Source: Deltaproteobacteria bacterium
Lineage (GTDB): Bacteria > Bdellovibrionota > JAJCYS01
DNA: 64,000 nt
Reading direction: 5' to 3'
Assembly (NCBI GenBank): GCA_029262815.1
Contig: JAJCYS010000008.1
Span: forward strand, 147,898-211,897
The translations under genes and the position numbers were made by a program. The notes beneath the pieces are model-generated. The model did no database searches. It was not told the origin of the DNA and was given only the letters and a program-made list of their open reading frames with translations. Positions 25,517 to 34,175 of the stretch are shown one piece after another (the stretch's first letter is position 1; each line of letters begins with the position of its first letter).

Positions 25517-26944
25517 CGCAAAGCTGTTTCCAATGGCAGAGTACACTGTTTTTCTATGTCCTACAGGTATTTCCACATGTAAGGCGTACGTTTGAGTTTG
25601 AAAATAATCCATCTCACCCAATGTTTGCCCTAAATGGTTGTATGCAGCGGACAGTCCATACCGTGCACTGCGAACCAATCCATATCCACCCTCAATGGCT
25701 CTGAATGATGTCATCTTCGTGTGAAGTGAAGCAATGGTTTTCCAATCACTACCAGGTACTAGCATCAAGTCAACTTGTTCTTTTGCCGCCAGCATGCCAA
25801 GTCGGGAAGAGTCCATATCAAAACTAATGGCAAACCCCCATTTCCCTAGTGGTGTATCTACAACCAGGGGTCGTCCCGATCCAACAACTGTTATCTCAGC
25901 CTCACGCCCTGGAATAAAAATAGATTTGAGATACAGTCCTAAAATTTCTCCATCTGGTCCAAGAAGCATCAGCTTGTTTTCAAATACAGGACCTGATTTA
26001 ACCTGTGAGATATCGCCAATGCTTAGCCAAGTTACACCTAAGTAAATCCGATTCGACTTTGCCACGCGTTGCGCCTGAGCAATAAAATTAAATTCCTGAC
26101 TTTTTGGCAATGTCCCCAACGCTTCAGACCACAAAATCAATTGAGCGCCATTTTTAGCTGCATTGTCGGTTCTCAAAAATAAATCATCATGAACTTCTTC
26201 TGCTTTTTCGTATAAAGCGGACCAGTTCAGTGAATTGAGACCTGCATTATTTAAAAAAATGGGCTTTAGATGCACCCATAGTTCGTCATGTTTAGGCGAA
26301 CTGATTGCGGCAACCTGAATAGATTTTTTAGGCGAGGAAGAAATCCAAACCCTCAACCCTCCTGAGACTTGTACCAAAAGAAAAAACGAGAGAAATACAA
26401 TCATCCCTTTTTTAATAGTTGCCCAATGCCATTGATGACCCCATGCCCAATTGAGTACAGAAGCGGTCCAAAAAATCAAAAAAACGATGCCCCAAATGCC
26501 CATTACCGAACTTAGTTGTAGAAGCGGCAAGTTGCCAATTTGGGTATATGCTGATGATCCCCATGTACCAAATGGATTTCCCATGCTGTTCAAGAACTCA
26601 AGCGTTACTACAGCCATAGGTAAAATCAATGTTGCTTTAAATGATGGCTTGGGAAAGCATGCCATTCGATAATATAAAAAGGGAAAAGCCGTGATGAAGG
26701 AAACGATGCTTGTGGCAATCACATATTCAACTTCTCCAATTGGAAACATGCCTTTGAGTGAAAAATAAGCAGGCACAGCCAAAGACAACGAACCTAAAAC
26801 ATATCCATTGAAAGGTGGCATCAACCCAATGAATCGCAAAAAGAAAATGGGCATCAAAAATGCTGAAATCGGAGCAATCCAAATATAGCTCGTACCTAGA
26901 CTCGCTAGACACGCTAAGATCAACCAAAACAAAGCAGCCATCAT
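25433..26944 (-). CDS. apolipoprotein N-acyltransferase-like protein with Ser in place of catalytic Cys
   Basis: 503 residues from ATG 26944 (a TTG 51 bases upstream lacks a ribosome site). About six N-terminal membrane helices are followed by a nitrilase domain and a last membrane helix, which is the plan of Lnt. Two catalytic residues are present, E274 (LILWSEALG) and K340 (LYLKSIFIPGRE). The Cys of the usual I-C-(Y/F)-D/E motif is Ser374 (AISFDMD, codon AGT at 25825-25823). Lnt adds the third acyl chain to lipoproteins through a Cys thioester, so this copy may be inactive or catalyse a different step. A true lnt would then be elsewhere. Tail-to-tail overlap with the MurL-like gene is 84 bases. 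Confidence 0.75.
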   Translation of the reverse strand: MMAALFWLILACLASLGTSYIWIAPISAFLMPIFFLRFIGLMPPFNGYVLGSLSLAVPAYFSLKGMFPIGEVEYVIATSIVSFITAFPFLYYRMACFPKPSFKATLILPMAVVTLEFLNSMGNPFGTWGSSAYTQIGNLPLLQLSSVMGIWGIVFLIFWTASVLNWAWGHQWHWATIKKGMIVFLSFFLLVQVSGGLRVWISSSPKKSIQVAAISSPKHDELWVHLKPIFLNNAGLNSLNWSALYEKAEEVHDDLFLRTDNAAKNGAQLILWSEALGTLPKSQEFNFIAQAQRVAKSNRIYLGVTWLSIGDISQVKSGPVFENKLMLLGPDGEILGLYLKSIFIPGREAEITVVGSGRPLVVDTPLGKWGFAISFDMDSSRLGMLAAKEQVDLMLVPGSDWKTIASLHTKMTSFRAIEGGYGLVRSARYGLSAAYNHLGQTLGEMDYFQTQTYALHVEIPVGHRKTVYSAIGNSFALFCVFGILLHMVVQGWVYIRRRKKSVF

Positions 26945-27169
26945 TCCATCCAAGTAGCAGGTTACGTATAGAATATATTTTACACTGAACTGCAAAGAAG
27001 CGTTGGGGGATTAGCTCTAACATAGGAACAATCTGAACTGCAGGGTAATGAGAAATATAGGAACTATAAAATTATACTAAAGATAATTTTCAAACTGTCC
27101 GTTTTTGGATTTCCGCTCATTTGTTTAACTCGAATCGAGAATATCAGATTAAATAGGGTACAGATCTAT

Positions 27170-28567
27170 TCAATGACATTGCCTCCGCTCAAGAAGAAAA
27201 GATTCAATTTGTTGAAACAAAACATGGCGTTCAGTATCGTCCTGATACATGACTGCGTGTTTGGGAGACTTTGGCCGAAACGTATAGTACGGCCTGCCTG
27301 GAAATTGCCATAGCTCCGAAGCTTCATGCATCATCGTAAAAACATCTCTTTCAGCCTTGATCGCCTTACTCAAGTGTGCAAATCCTGTATCAAGCGTAAC
27401 CACTGTATAGGAATCTTCAATGGCAACATTGTACAATTTATCCATCGATGCGTAATGAGGTAAGTGGACCAAATCAGGAATGGACGCAATGTGCTCTATA
27501 ATATCGTCCACAACTGACTTTACACTTGGAAAATAATGTATCAGAAACTCAGGGTTCCAATGCGTGAGTGCCACTTTTCGATCTACTCGATTGGCGACTT
27601 GCACAACTTTGTCCACTATTTGGGAAAGCACAAAAAAAGCCCAAGCTATAGCATTTTCTCCCTCCCCTTGGATATTTAGAAGAATATACTCATTAGGACG
27701 CAATCCTAATTGATGTAGCTTCTGACGCGCCACTTCGCTCTGATTTTGATCTGGTACTAGGTAATGTTTCAGATCACGCCCCGCTGCAATCGAATGAGAG
27801 CCGCTTAAATACTCAATGTACAATTCTGAATTCGTGTAAACATTACCTGTAAAGCGAGATGCATCCATACTACGTGTTGCAATTGCTATCTGATTATCGA
27901 TCTTCATCGATAAAGTCATGTAGTAGTGAACTAAATCACCTAAGGCAAAATTGATCGGATAGGCTAAAACTGGCGTGTCGTATTGATTTAAATAACGTAA
28001 TATCAACTTCGTAACTGACATGGTCGCTTGCCTCTGAGCAAGAGTATCCAATCCTGATGCCGTATTTGCTGATGGGATTGGCAATAGGCCTTGAAAGTGG
28101 AACACAGTGCTCAAGACCATAAGATCAGCGTTTTTTGATATCTCTGGATATATAGGATCCAGCAAATGAGTTAAGGCTTGCGACAACTGTTTAAATGCTG
28201 TTTCAAAAGAAAGCCCTGTTAAACGTTTACCTGTTTTAAGCTGCCCTTCTAAGCTTCCTATTTTTTTTGAGTTAAAATGCTTTGTGTTCAAAAAAACATC
28301 GGGCACTGGCGAATACAAAGTTATATGAGCTTCAGGGTATCTGCTATTGAGATAATGAATCAGAGGCAAGAGCGTTATGATCATGTCTCCTAACTTTTGA
28401 TACATGTTCACGACAGCAATCCGTTGAGGTTTTTTGTGTGTCAGGGCTTCATGCACTTCAAGCAGATCTTTTTCATTACGTACTTCTGCGTTCCCATCGA
28501 TAGAATAGGCGTTAACCAAAGCCATACTAACCCATATGCAAATAATACCTCTTAAGTGCACAGTCAT
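27170..28567 (-). CDS. GT9-like (heptosyltransferase-fold) protein with an N-terminal signal
   Basis: 465 residues. After a hydrophobic start (LRGIICIWVSMALVNAYS), residues from about 45 resemble glycosyltransferase family 9: RIAVVNMYQKLGDMIITLLPLIHYLNSRYP (compare 'iGD.l...P.l..lk...P' in heptosyltransferases), a second domain opening EYILLNIQGEGEN, and the donor-site-like VVTLDTGFAHLSKAI. GT9 enzymes add heptoses to LPS core in the cytoplasm. The signal-like N-terminus would instead export or anchor this one, which is unusual. Long insertions separate the two domains. Function beyond the fold is uncertain. Confidence 0.65.
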   Translation of the reverse strand: MTVHLRGIICIWVSMALVNAYSIDGNAEVRNEKDLLEVHEALTHKKPQRIAVVNMYQKLGDMIITLLPLIHYLNSRYPEAHITLYSPVPDVFLNTKHFNSKKIGSLEGQLKTGKRLTGLSFETAFKQLSQALTHLLDPIYPEISKNADLMVLSTVFHFQGLLPIPSANTASGLDTLAQRQATMSVTKLILRYLNQYDTPVLAYPINFALGDLVHYYMTLSMKIDNQIAIATRSMDASRFTGNVYTNSELYIEYLSGSHSIAAGRDLKHYLVPDQNQSEVARQKLHQLGLRPNEYILLNIQGEGENAIAWAFFVLSQIVDKVVQVANRVDRKVALTHWNPEFLIHYFPSVKSVVDDIIEHIASIPDLVHLPHYASMDKLYNVAIEDSYTVVTLDTGFAHLSKAIKAERDVFTMMHEASELWQFPGRPYYTFRPKSPKHAVMYQDDTERHVLFQQIESFLLERRQCH

Positions 28568-28642
28568 GCGAAGACATTATAATCATGAAATTTATAAGAG
28601 CCAGAGTCTTTTCACCAGGAAGACAAATTTAGATTTAATGGT

Positions 28643-28676
28643 GTAGCAGGCCGAAGCTATGGACGGCGAAGGCTGG
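28643..28676. repeat. hairpin element abutting tRNA-Arg, related to one at 53.6 kb
   Basis: The run GTAGCAGGCCGAAGCTATGG then ACGGCGAAGGCTGG ends in the complement of the tRNA's own CCA. A close relative lies at 53611-53644 in the same position beside tRNA-Pro (26 of 34 bases identical by eye). Arms GGCCGAAGC and GGCGAAGGC can pair with a small internal loop. Possible tRNA terminator or insertion hotspot. Confidence 0.5.
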
Positions 28677-28751
28677 CGCGCCCGGCTGGACTCGAACCAA
28701 CAACCTCCTGATTCGTAGTCAGGTGCTCTATCCAAATTAAGCTACGGGCGC
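28674..28751 (-). tRNA. tRNA-Arg (ACG)
   Basis: Minus-strand cloverleaf: acceptor GCGCCCG pairs with CGGGCGC, discriminator G, encoded CCA at 28676-28674. The anticodon loop CTACGAA gives ACG, whose first base is normally edited to inosine by TadA. T-arm GTTGG-TTCGAGT-CCAGC. Confidence 0.93.
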
Positions 28752-28802
28752 AAAAAATCTACTCTAGAGACCATACCAATGAATGACTAGAAACTCAAAT
28801 GT

Positions 28803-29234
28803 CTAAATTTCACGAAGCTTTGGCATCCAGCCAGATATTTTTTTGGTCGGATGCTTAAGGCTGGTCCATTTGGCTATTTTTTTACTCAACCACATCATAT
28901 TGTCAAAGGGCTTCACAAGGACGTCTAAAACCCCATTTTCCTTCGCAAATTGTACTGTTTGATGGTCTGGATAAGCCGTCATGACAACCACACCGACTTG
29001 AACTTTATGGCGAATAAGCCACTCTAAAAACGAAAGCCCCGTTTGGCCTGGCAGTACAATATCTGTCATAATGAGATCAAAAGGTTTGGGGCCCTTCATC
29101 GCTTCTAATGCCATTTCCACACTTTGACATGCAATCACCGTATGCCCCTGCTTCATGCACAAACGCATGAGCACCCGAAGCACCGTCTCTTCATCATCTA
29201 CTAAGAGTACATGCGCCAAAACACTAGCCGCCAT
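28803..29234 (-). CDS. single-domain response regulator
   Basis: 143 residues, receiver domain only: acidic pocket DDE (13-15), phospho-acceptor D58 (MTDIVLPGQTG), Thr in VVMTAYPD and Lys in LVKPFD, then a short tail without a DNA-binding domain. Output must be by protein contact or phosphotransfer. It overlaps the end of uppP by 11 bases and is the last gene of a kinase-uppP-regulator operon, so the kinase at 30-31.5 kb is its likely partner. Confidence 0.9.
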   Translation of the reverse strand: MAASVLAHVLLVDDEETVLRVLMRLCMKQGHTVIACQSVEMALEAMKGPKPFDLIMTDIVLPGQTGLSFLEWLIRHKVQVGVVVMTAYPDHQTVQFAKENGVLDVLVKPFDNMMWLSKKIAKWTSLKHPTKKISGWMPKLREI

Positions 29235-30015
29235 GGAAAAAGTATCTACTACTCCACAGAAAGAATGCCATGCAGAAGCAATAGATACTGAATAAATACA
29301 AGCGATCCATCATCACCCATCTTCGTACCCAGATTAACACAGGATAGCTTAAGAGTAAGGTTACTAAAAATCCTGACCCTAAAATGGGTAACTCCACCAT
29401 CGAAATGCTCGAAAACTCAGAAAAAAGCACATACCCAGAAGCGGCCAAAATCGTGGGAACTGCAATACTGAATGCATAGAGAAAAGCAGCTTCCCCACTA
29501 AATCCAAGAAGGAGCATCGCAATAATAGCAATCCCTGAACGTGAAATCCCCGGGAAAATAGCGACCCCCTGAACCAACCCCACAAATAGAGCCGAAGCTA
29601 CCGTCAATTGGTCTAATGACTTTCTTATAGGATGAATTCGTTTTATCCATAATGAGGCCAGCAACAAACAAGCCATCACCAAGTAATTGAAGCTTAATAT
29701 TTGAATGTTTTTCAACCCCACAACATAAGAAGATAAAAACCACCCCAATACGCAAGTCGTAGCCGTAGAACACATCAGGAGCGTTAAAAATCTAAAATTT
29801 TTAAAATAGGAACCGTATGTATGACGATAGACCCAAAAATAGTACCCCACTGCACATACCGAAGCCAAATGGAGCGTAATTTCAATTAAAAGACCGGGTG
29901 AAACGATACCCCAAAAATACTTTACAACCCATAAATGACCAGACGAGCTGATAGGTAAAAATTCCGTGACAGCTTGAATCACACTTTGAAAAGCCATGTA
30001 CAGCCAATCATTCAC
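29224..30015 (-). CDS. uppP: undecaprenyl-diphosphatase UppP (BacA)
   Basis: 263 residues with about eight membrane helices. Both active-site signatures are present: QAVTEFLPISSSGHL near the N-terminus and GLVQGVAIFPGISRSGIAI near residue 150. The enzyme removes a phosphate from undecaprenyl diphosphate so that the lipid carrier for peptidoglycan and surface glycans can be reused. It overlaps the kinase gene by 8 bases upstream and the regulator by 11 bases downstream, an odd operon for this enzyme. Confidence 0.95.
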   Translation of the reverse strand: MNDWLYMAFQSVIQAVTEFLPISSSGHLWVVKYFWGIVSPGLLIEITLHLASVCAVGYYFWVYRHTYGSYFKNFRFLTLLMCSTATTCVLGWFLSSYVVGLKNIQILSFNYLVMACLLLASLWIKRIHPIRKSLDQLTVASALFVGLVQGVAIFPGISRSGIAIIAMLLLGFSGEAAFLYAFSIAVPTILAASGYVLFSEFSSISMVELPILGSGFLVTLLLSYPVLIWVRRWVMMDRLYLFSIYCFCMAFFLWSSRYFFHGG

Positions 30016-31516
30016 TCGATCTCACCAAAATTTCAAAAGAAGTGCCTCTATTGGGTTCACTCTCAACCTTCAACTCATACCCCAACTCATCTAAAAACAT
30101 TTTAACGATGGCCAACCCAAGCCCTCGATTAGGTCCCGTTTTGCATTTGGTTGAAAAAAAAGGCTTAAACATATCTGCCCGAATACCAGGTGACAACCCC
30201 GGCCCATTATCCATGACTTCAATTGATAACCCATCCAATTTTTTCGTAGCCGAGACCATAATAACGCCATCTTTTCTTTCCGACAAAGCCTCGGATGCAT
30301 TAATTACCAAATTTACTAATACATGAAGCAGTTTAAGTCGACACGTCTTGAGGATCAAACCTGCAGGCACCACATCATAATCAAACTGTACTTTGGACAA
30401 CGCTGCTTGTACAAGTATCTTCACCTGCCCAAAGAAAGGCTTCAATTCAACTTCTTCAAGAACCAGCTCATTTCCAACACTATCAGAAGCAAAATAATGC
30501 GCAAAATAGGACAGCATCTCTCTCACAATTTCACATTGTAACTCTACGTTTTTTAACACCTCATGTAGTTCACCTTCTTCTGGATCCAAATTAAGCTGCA
30601 TCAGCTGAGAAAGGTTGTATATACCGCTCACTGGATTGTTCAATTCGTGAATAAGCATTTTGCCAATATTCTTTAAATATTTAAATTTTAAAGATTGGAT
30701 GTAACGTCCACCAAATTCTTCCAAATGATTCAATTTATAAATCGTCTCAATATCTGTAGCACCATCTAGTTTTACGACTCTACGAATTCCAGACGCAGGA
30801 ACCATAGACTCTCCGGCTTCAGTAGAAAAACCCACCCAACCTGCTTCTTTTCTATTACTTTCAGTTGCAGCCTGATTGCAAATTAGCCCCGAATCAGTTT
30901 TGAGCCTCACTTCATCTGGCAAATAGAAAACAGCATTCTCGACGGATTCTCGAATCGCATCAGTTATTATGTTTGGCGGAAGATGAATCATATTTGGAGA
31001 GGCGACTTTTAAGCTTACTTCGTCAAATGAAATAATTGATGATATCTGCCAGTCGTCAGGAGGTAGCGATTCATTAAATATTTTGCCATCACAAGACATC
31101 CACCACCCTTTATCCCTAAATTGTACAAAAACAGACTCAACACTTTGGTCAATATGCCGATTCACATGTCTTGCAATGGTCATCAGCCTCTGCTGTCTTC
31201 CGAAATATTCATGCCGTGCATAGATTTCAATTACAGGATTTTTTTGGTGTGATAAAAAAGCAAACAACTCAATATGATCTTCGGAGAATTCAGAAAGCGG
31301 GGGTGGCTCTCCAATAAAAACTGGATACATCCCCTGCCACCAAACTGCGTTCAGAAAATTTTCGAAAAAAAGTGGGGATTGCCAAAAAAGGTCATAAATT
31401 GTAGAAGGTAGCAGCGTGCGAACCCAGGCGGAATGATCACGACGAATTTGCGTTCGAATCAACGAAATAGCCTCTTCCGTAAGGCTAATAAAATTCAAAT
31501 ACGTCCCCCTATCCAT
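30008..31516 (-). CDS. soluble sensor histidine kinase
   Basis: 502 residues from ATG 31516, with AAGGTG 9 bases upstream; a GTG at 31528 is possible. No membrane segment is seen. The N-terminal 265 residues form an unidentified sensor region (WFSTEAGES and WWQGMYPVFIGEPPP are landmarks). The HisKA helix has H290 in LIHELNNPVSG. The HATPase has NLVINASEAL, DNGPGLSPG, PFFSTK and GLGLAIVK. All catalytic motifs are intact. As the first gene of an overlapping operon with uppP and a receiver protein, it could link lipid-carrier status to signalling, though this is inference. Confidence 0.92.
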   Translation of the reverse strand: MDRGTYLNFISLTEEAISLIRTQIRRDHSAWVRTLLPSTIYDLFWQSPLFFENFLNAVWWQGMYPVFIGEPPPLSEFSEDHIELFAFLSHQKNPVIEIYARHEYFGRQQRLMTIARHVNRHIDQSVESVFVQFRDKGWWMSCDGKIFNESLPPDDWQISSIISFDEVSLKVASPNMIHLPPNIITDAIRESVENAVFYLPDEVRLKTDSGLICNQAATESNRKEAGWVGFSTEAGESMVPASGIRRVVKLDGATDIETIYKLNHLEEFGGRYIQSLKFKYLKNIGKMLIHELNNPVSGIYNLSQLMQLNLDPEEGELHEVLKNVELQCEIVREMLSYFAHYFASDSVGNELVLEEVELKPFFGQVKILVQAALSKVQFDYDVVPAGLILKTCRLKLLHVLVNLVINASEALSERKDGVIMVSATKKLDGLSIEVMDNGPGLSPGIRADMFKPFFSTKCKTGPNRGLGLAIVKMFLDELGYELKVESEPNRGTSFEILVRSSE

Positions 31517-31571
31517 GCAGTATATCACCTTTTAAGCCCCACACTCAGGGACTATGCGCGAGAGTTTCCAC

Positions 31572-31586
31572 GCACTTATTTTGCCC
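31572..31586 (-). promoter_or_regulatory. possible sigma-54 site for the kinase operon
   Basis: The minus strand reads GGGCAAAATAAGTGC (31586-31572), in which GG and GC are 10 bases apart. The -24 starts GGCA but the rest is a weak match. Predicted start near 31560, 44 bases before ATG 31516. It would be divergent from the better site at 31610-31625. Confidence 0.3.
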
Positions 31587-31609
31587 AATAGAGGTATGCC
31601 AATAACTTT

Positions 31610-31625
31610 TGGCATGATCTATGCA
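31610..31625 (+). promoter_or_regulatory. sigma-54 promoter of the pilin-like cluster
   Basis: TGGCATGATCTATGCA matches TGGCACG-N4-TTGCA at all but two positions, with GG and GC exactly 10 apart. The predicted start near 31636 gives an 18-base leader that carries GGAG (31641-31644) before ATG 31654. Confidence 0.7.
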
Positions 31626-31653
31626 TATCATTATTTCGAAGGAGCCTAAGGCT

Positions 31654-31926
31654 ATGAAAAACAAAAGTACACAGCATCTCAGAAAATCTGAAAAGGGCCA
31701 GAGCGTTACCGAATACATTATATTGGTGGGAATTCTGGCAATTGGTTCCATGTTTGTTGTGAGCAAGCTAGGCGAAGCTATCAAAACAGCAACCGGTAAT
31801 ATGGTGAATGTATTCACAGGGCAAGAAGGCGATACCCACCGTAACGTCGAAGCTATACAGTCCGAGCATATGAGGCGAACAGATTTATGGGAATCTATAA
31901 GACGAAGGCCGCCAAGACAAAAATAG
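31654..31926 (+). CDS. Flp-type pilin-like protein
   Basis: 90 residues from ATG 31654, 9 bases behind GGAG. The class III prepilin signal KGQSVTEYIILVGIL puts cleavage after the Gly, with the Glu at position 5 that pilins need (QSVTE). The mature part is a hydrophobic helix followed by a polar tail (90 residues is long for Flp). The prepilin peptidase is probably the TadV-like protein at 48 kb. First gene of a plus-strand cluster of five more. Confidence 0.85.
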   Translation: MKNKSTQHLRKSEKGQSVTEYIILVGILAIGSMFVVSKLGEAIKTATGNMVNVFTGQEGDTHRNVEAIQSEHMRRTDLWESIRRRPPRQK

Positions 31927-32324
31927 GAAACCCTTCTATCGTTGGGCAATCATCTCTTGAAGGTGTTGTTACATTTTTAGGGATAATTTTCCCGGCGATA
32001 TACTTCGGGTTAACGGGGTTACAGCATATGAGCCTATATTTCATTGGGTATAAGGTAGCGCAAACAGCCGCTAGAGAATACAGTTATGCTAGTTGCGACC
32101 TCCCCTCACGTTATAACCTTAAACATCGACTCAGAGCGCACCATTTTCTTTCTAAAATTCCTGGATTTAAAAAAATCGATTTAAATCATAATCTCACAGC
32201 TGAGCAGTGCGCTGTCTCATTGAAAATTCACTACAAAATCCCGTTTATTCAACATTTTCGTATTATGAAATTCTCAGAAAATCATCCCGTCGGTACCACC
32301 ATTAGAGTGAGTGCGACTGAATAG
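31887..32324 (+). CDS. TadE-like pseudopilin
   Basis: 145 residues. After a basic leader (MGIYKTKAAKTKIGNPSIV) comes the prepilin-type junction G-QSSLEGVVTFLGII with Glu at position 5, one membrane helix, and a periplasmic domain with two Cys. Such minor pilins (TadE/TadF class) are needed for Tad pilus assembly. It overlaps the preceding gene by 40 bases and the following one at TAGTG, so the cluster is tightly coupled. Confidence 0.75.
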   Translation: MGIYKTKAAKTKIGNPSIVGQSSLEGVVTFLGIIFPAIYFGLTGLQHMSLYFIGYKVAQTAAREYSYASCDLPSRYNLKHRLRAHHFLSKIPGFKKIDLNHNLTAEQCAVSLKIHYKIPFIQHFRIMKFSENHPVGTTIRVSATE

Positions 32325-33064
32325 TGAGAAGAAACAAACAAACTGGGTTCGTAACATTTTGTCTCCTTACACTTCTAGGAAGTTTTGTTTTGTCTGGATG
32401 GCTTTTGGTTGAAAAATCAGATTCAGAACCAAGATTAATCACACTCTTGGACAAGACTACACTTCATATGCATCAAGAACGTGCACTGGATTTTATTAAT
32501 ATACACATCTTACACACCTATCTTGAACACTTAAACACACTCGATTACATAAACTCGATTCATCACCTGACCTACCTTACGTACACGCTTTCAATTATTG
32601 TCCGAATCCTTCAACCTTTTCTCCTTACTGCACTTAAAGCACTTCAAATGCTAGAATGGGTCTTCGAAGCATTCAGTGTGGGTGCACTACATTACATGGC
32701 AGTCAAATTATGCAAAAAAAACAATTTAGGATTCTGCTTACCTTTCACCCGACACCCGGACAAAAAAATTCCCATTCCACTTTATCGCCTATTCAAAACA
32801 TACCGGGCAAAAATACTCCATGAAGCACCCGGATACTTAAAAATTAAACCTGATCTCAGAGAAGACGGATTTTATTTTGGCGTTTTACCTTTTAAAATCA
32901 TTCCACAATTCATCAAACAAGGGGGGCGATTCCATTTTTTTGAACATTTATTTTTTTGCACCCATATTACGTCTCAAGAAGAAACGAATGGCATTGGATT
33001 GTTCCCACCATCACTAAAAGCAGAAGGCGATTTGTGCCCTCCATCCACATGGACTGATTTATGA
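32324..33064 (+). CDS. TadG-like membrane-anchored pilus protein
   Basis: 246 residues from GTG 32324. The N-terminus RRNKQTGFVTFCLLTLLGSF resembles the start of TadE/G-like proteins (a T-G-F-V-T-F junction and one helix). A periplasmic region follows with no recognisable domain, rich in His, Leu and Tyr, with Cys residues at 136, 143 and near the C-terminus. I assign it to the pilus cluster mainly by context. The TGA overlaps the next ATG (ATGA). Confidence 0.6.
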   Translation: MRRNKQTGFVTFCLLTLLGSFVLSGWLLVEKSDSEPRLITLLDKTTLHMHQERALDFINIHILHTYLEHLNTLDYINSIHHLTYLTYTLSIIVRILQPFLLTALKALQMLEWVFEAFSVGALHYMAVKLCKKNNLGFCLPFTRHPDKKIPIPLYRLFKTYRAKILHEAPGYLKIKPDLREDGFYFGVLPFKIIPQFIKQGGRFHFFEHLFFCTHITSQEETNGIGLFPPSLKAEGDLCPPSTWTDL

Positions 33065-33411
33065 CAAAACTGAACGGGCAGGTTTTAACTGAAGCCTTAC
33101 TCAATCTGTTTTTGTTTGTAATAATAGGAATTTCTTTTTTTAAAGTTCTCTCAATATTTCAGCTCACATTAAATACACAAGGGACATGGCGATCAACGGT
33201 TTTACAGTTTTCAAACGATCGCAAAGTCCATCCAGAGTCATCCCGTTGTGTTCAAAAATCTTTTTTTCACAAAAATGCGACGTGTTCATTCGAGCGAGAT
33301 CATGGATTTCAAATGAATATTCAAAATTTGTTTGAACCTCAGACACGTAATAATAACAAGGAGTCCACACATGAAATCCAACGTGTTATTCAGGCCATCC
33401 AATTGGATTGA
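33061..33411 (+). CDS. minor pilin-like protein
   Basis: 116 residues. A short leader MTKLNG precedes QVLTEALLNLFLFVIIGISF; Glu at position 5 after the Gly fits a class III prepilin. One helix is followed by a polar tail with two Cys. It overlaps the neighbours on both sides (4 bases and 41 bases). Confidence 0.7.
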   Translation: MTKLNGQVLTEALLNLFLFVIIGISFFKVLSIFQLTLNTQGTWRSTVLQFSNDRKVHPESSRCVQKSFFHKNATCSFERDHGFQMNIQNLFEPQTRNNNKESTHEIQRVIQAIQLD

Positions 33412-34111
33412 ATTATTAAAAATGAAATGGCACCTTCTTGCGCCGCCACATAGACTGTTTATTTGCACTTTGGTGTTTGGTATTTTTTTTACAACTGGCG
33501 TGGCTCTTTGCCTCCAGCTTGACAATACATCAGAGAAACCAGCTGAATCTTCACCGGATATGTTCGCGCTTCGCGCTGAGCAAAATCTCCTTGCTGAGAC
33601 CTCTATCGAACTCGTGTTCTTTTCATTTCATAAAAAGCCTGAATCAGGATTACATACGTGTGACCGACCTGTTAATTTAGCTGAGAGTAATTTCTTAAAA
33701 GGATTTAAACTTATACGTCCCATTTCAAAAGGCACATTTTTGTGCTGGTCACATATTGCACAAGAACAATTTACAAGCCCGCATATTCGGAAAGGACATC
33801 GCATTATGGGATTTATCCTCAGTAATCCAGAAATCGCACCTTATATAACAAAGGGGCATTTTGTAGATGTAATTCTAGGCGGAGAGACACTTCAAAGTAT
33901 TCCCTTGGAACATTTACGTATTTTAAAACTTATCCCACAGAAAAAACAACTCACGGTTCTCTTGGAGTTGACTAAAAAACAGGTAGTAGCTTTGGAAGAA
34001 CAATCAGGCCTATACACAACTGTTCAAGTTTTACTTAAAAGCCAAAAGGAGCCTGAAAATAAAAAACGTAGAAAAACAAAAAGATATCAACCCAAAATCC
34101 ATAAAGGATGA
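33371..34111 (+). CDS. CpaB/RcpC-like pilus assembly protein
   Basis: 246 residues from ATG 33371, 7 bases behind AAGGAG. One membrane helix (about 35-55) is followed by a SAF-like region (FKLIRPISKGTFLCW) and a second domain (YITKGHFVDVILGG, LTVLLELTKKQVVALEEQSG) with the order seen in CpaB, then a very basic tail. CpaB proteins line the periplasmic side of the Tad secretin. A second, more typical CpaB is in the tad operon at 46 kb, so this one may serve a separate or alternative assembly. Confidence 0.65.
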   Translation: MKSNVLFRPSNWIELLKMKWHLLAPPHRLFICTLVFGIFFTTGVALCLQLDNTSEKPAESSPDMFALRAEQNLLAETSIELVFFSFHKKPESGLHTCDRPVNLAESNFLKGFKLIRPISKGTFLCWSHIAQEQFTSPHIRKGHRIMGFILSNPEIAPYITKGHFVDVILGGETLQSIPLEHLRILKLIPQKKQLTVLLELTKKQVVALEEQSGLYTTVQVLLKSQKEPENKKRRKTKRYQPKIHKG

Positions 34112-34175
34112 CACATCCAAGTGGGAATCGGATCAAAACACTTGCGCCCCGCAGATTATCCTGTACCCTAGTGCC

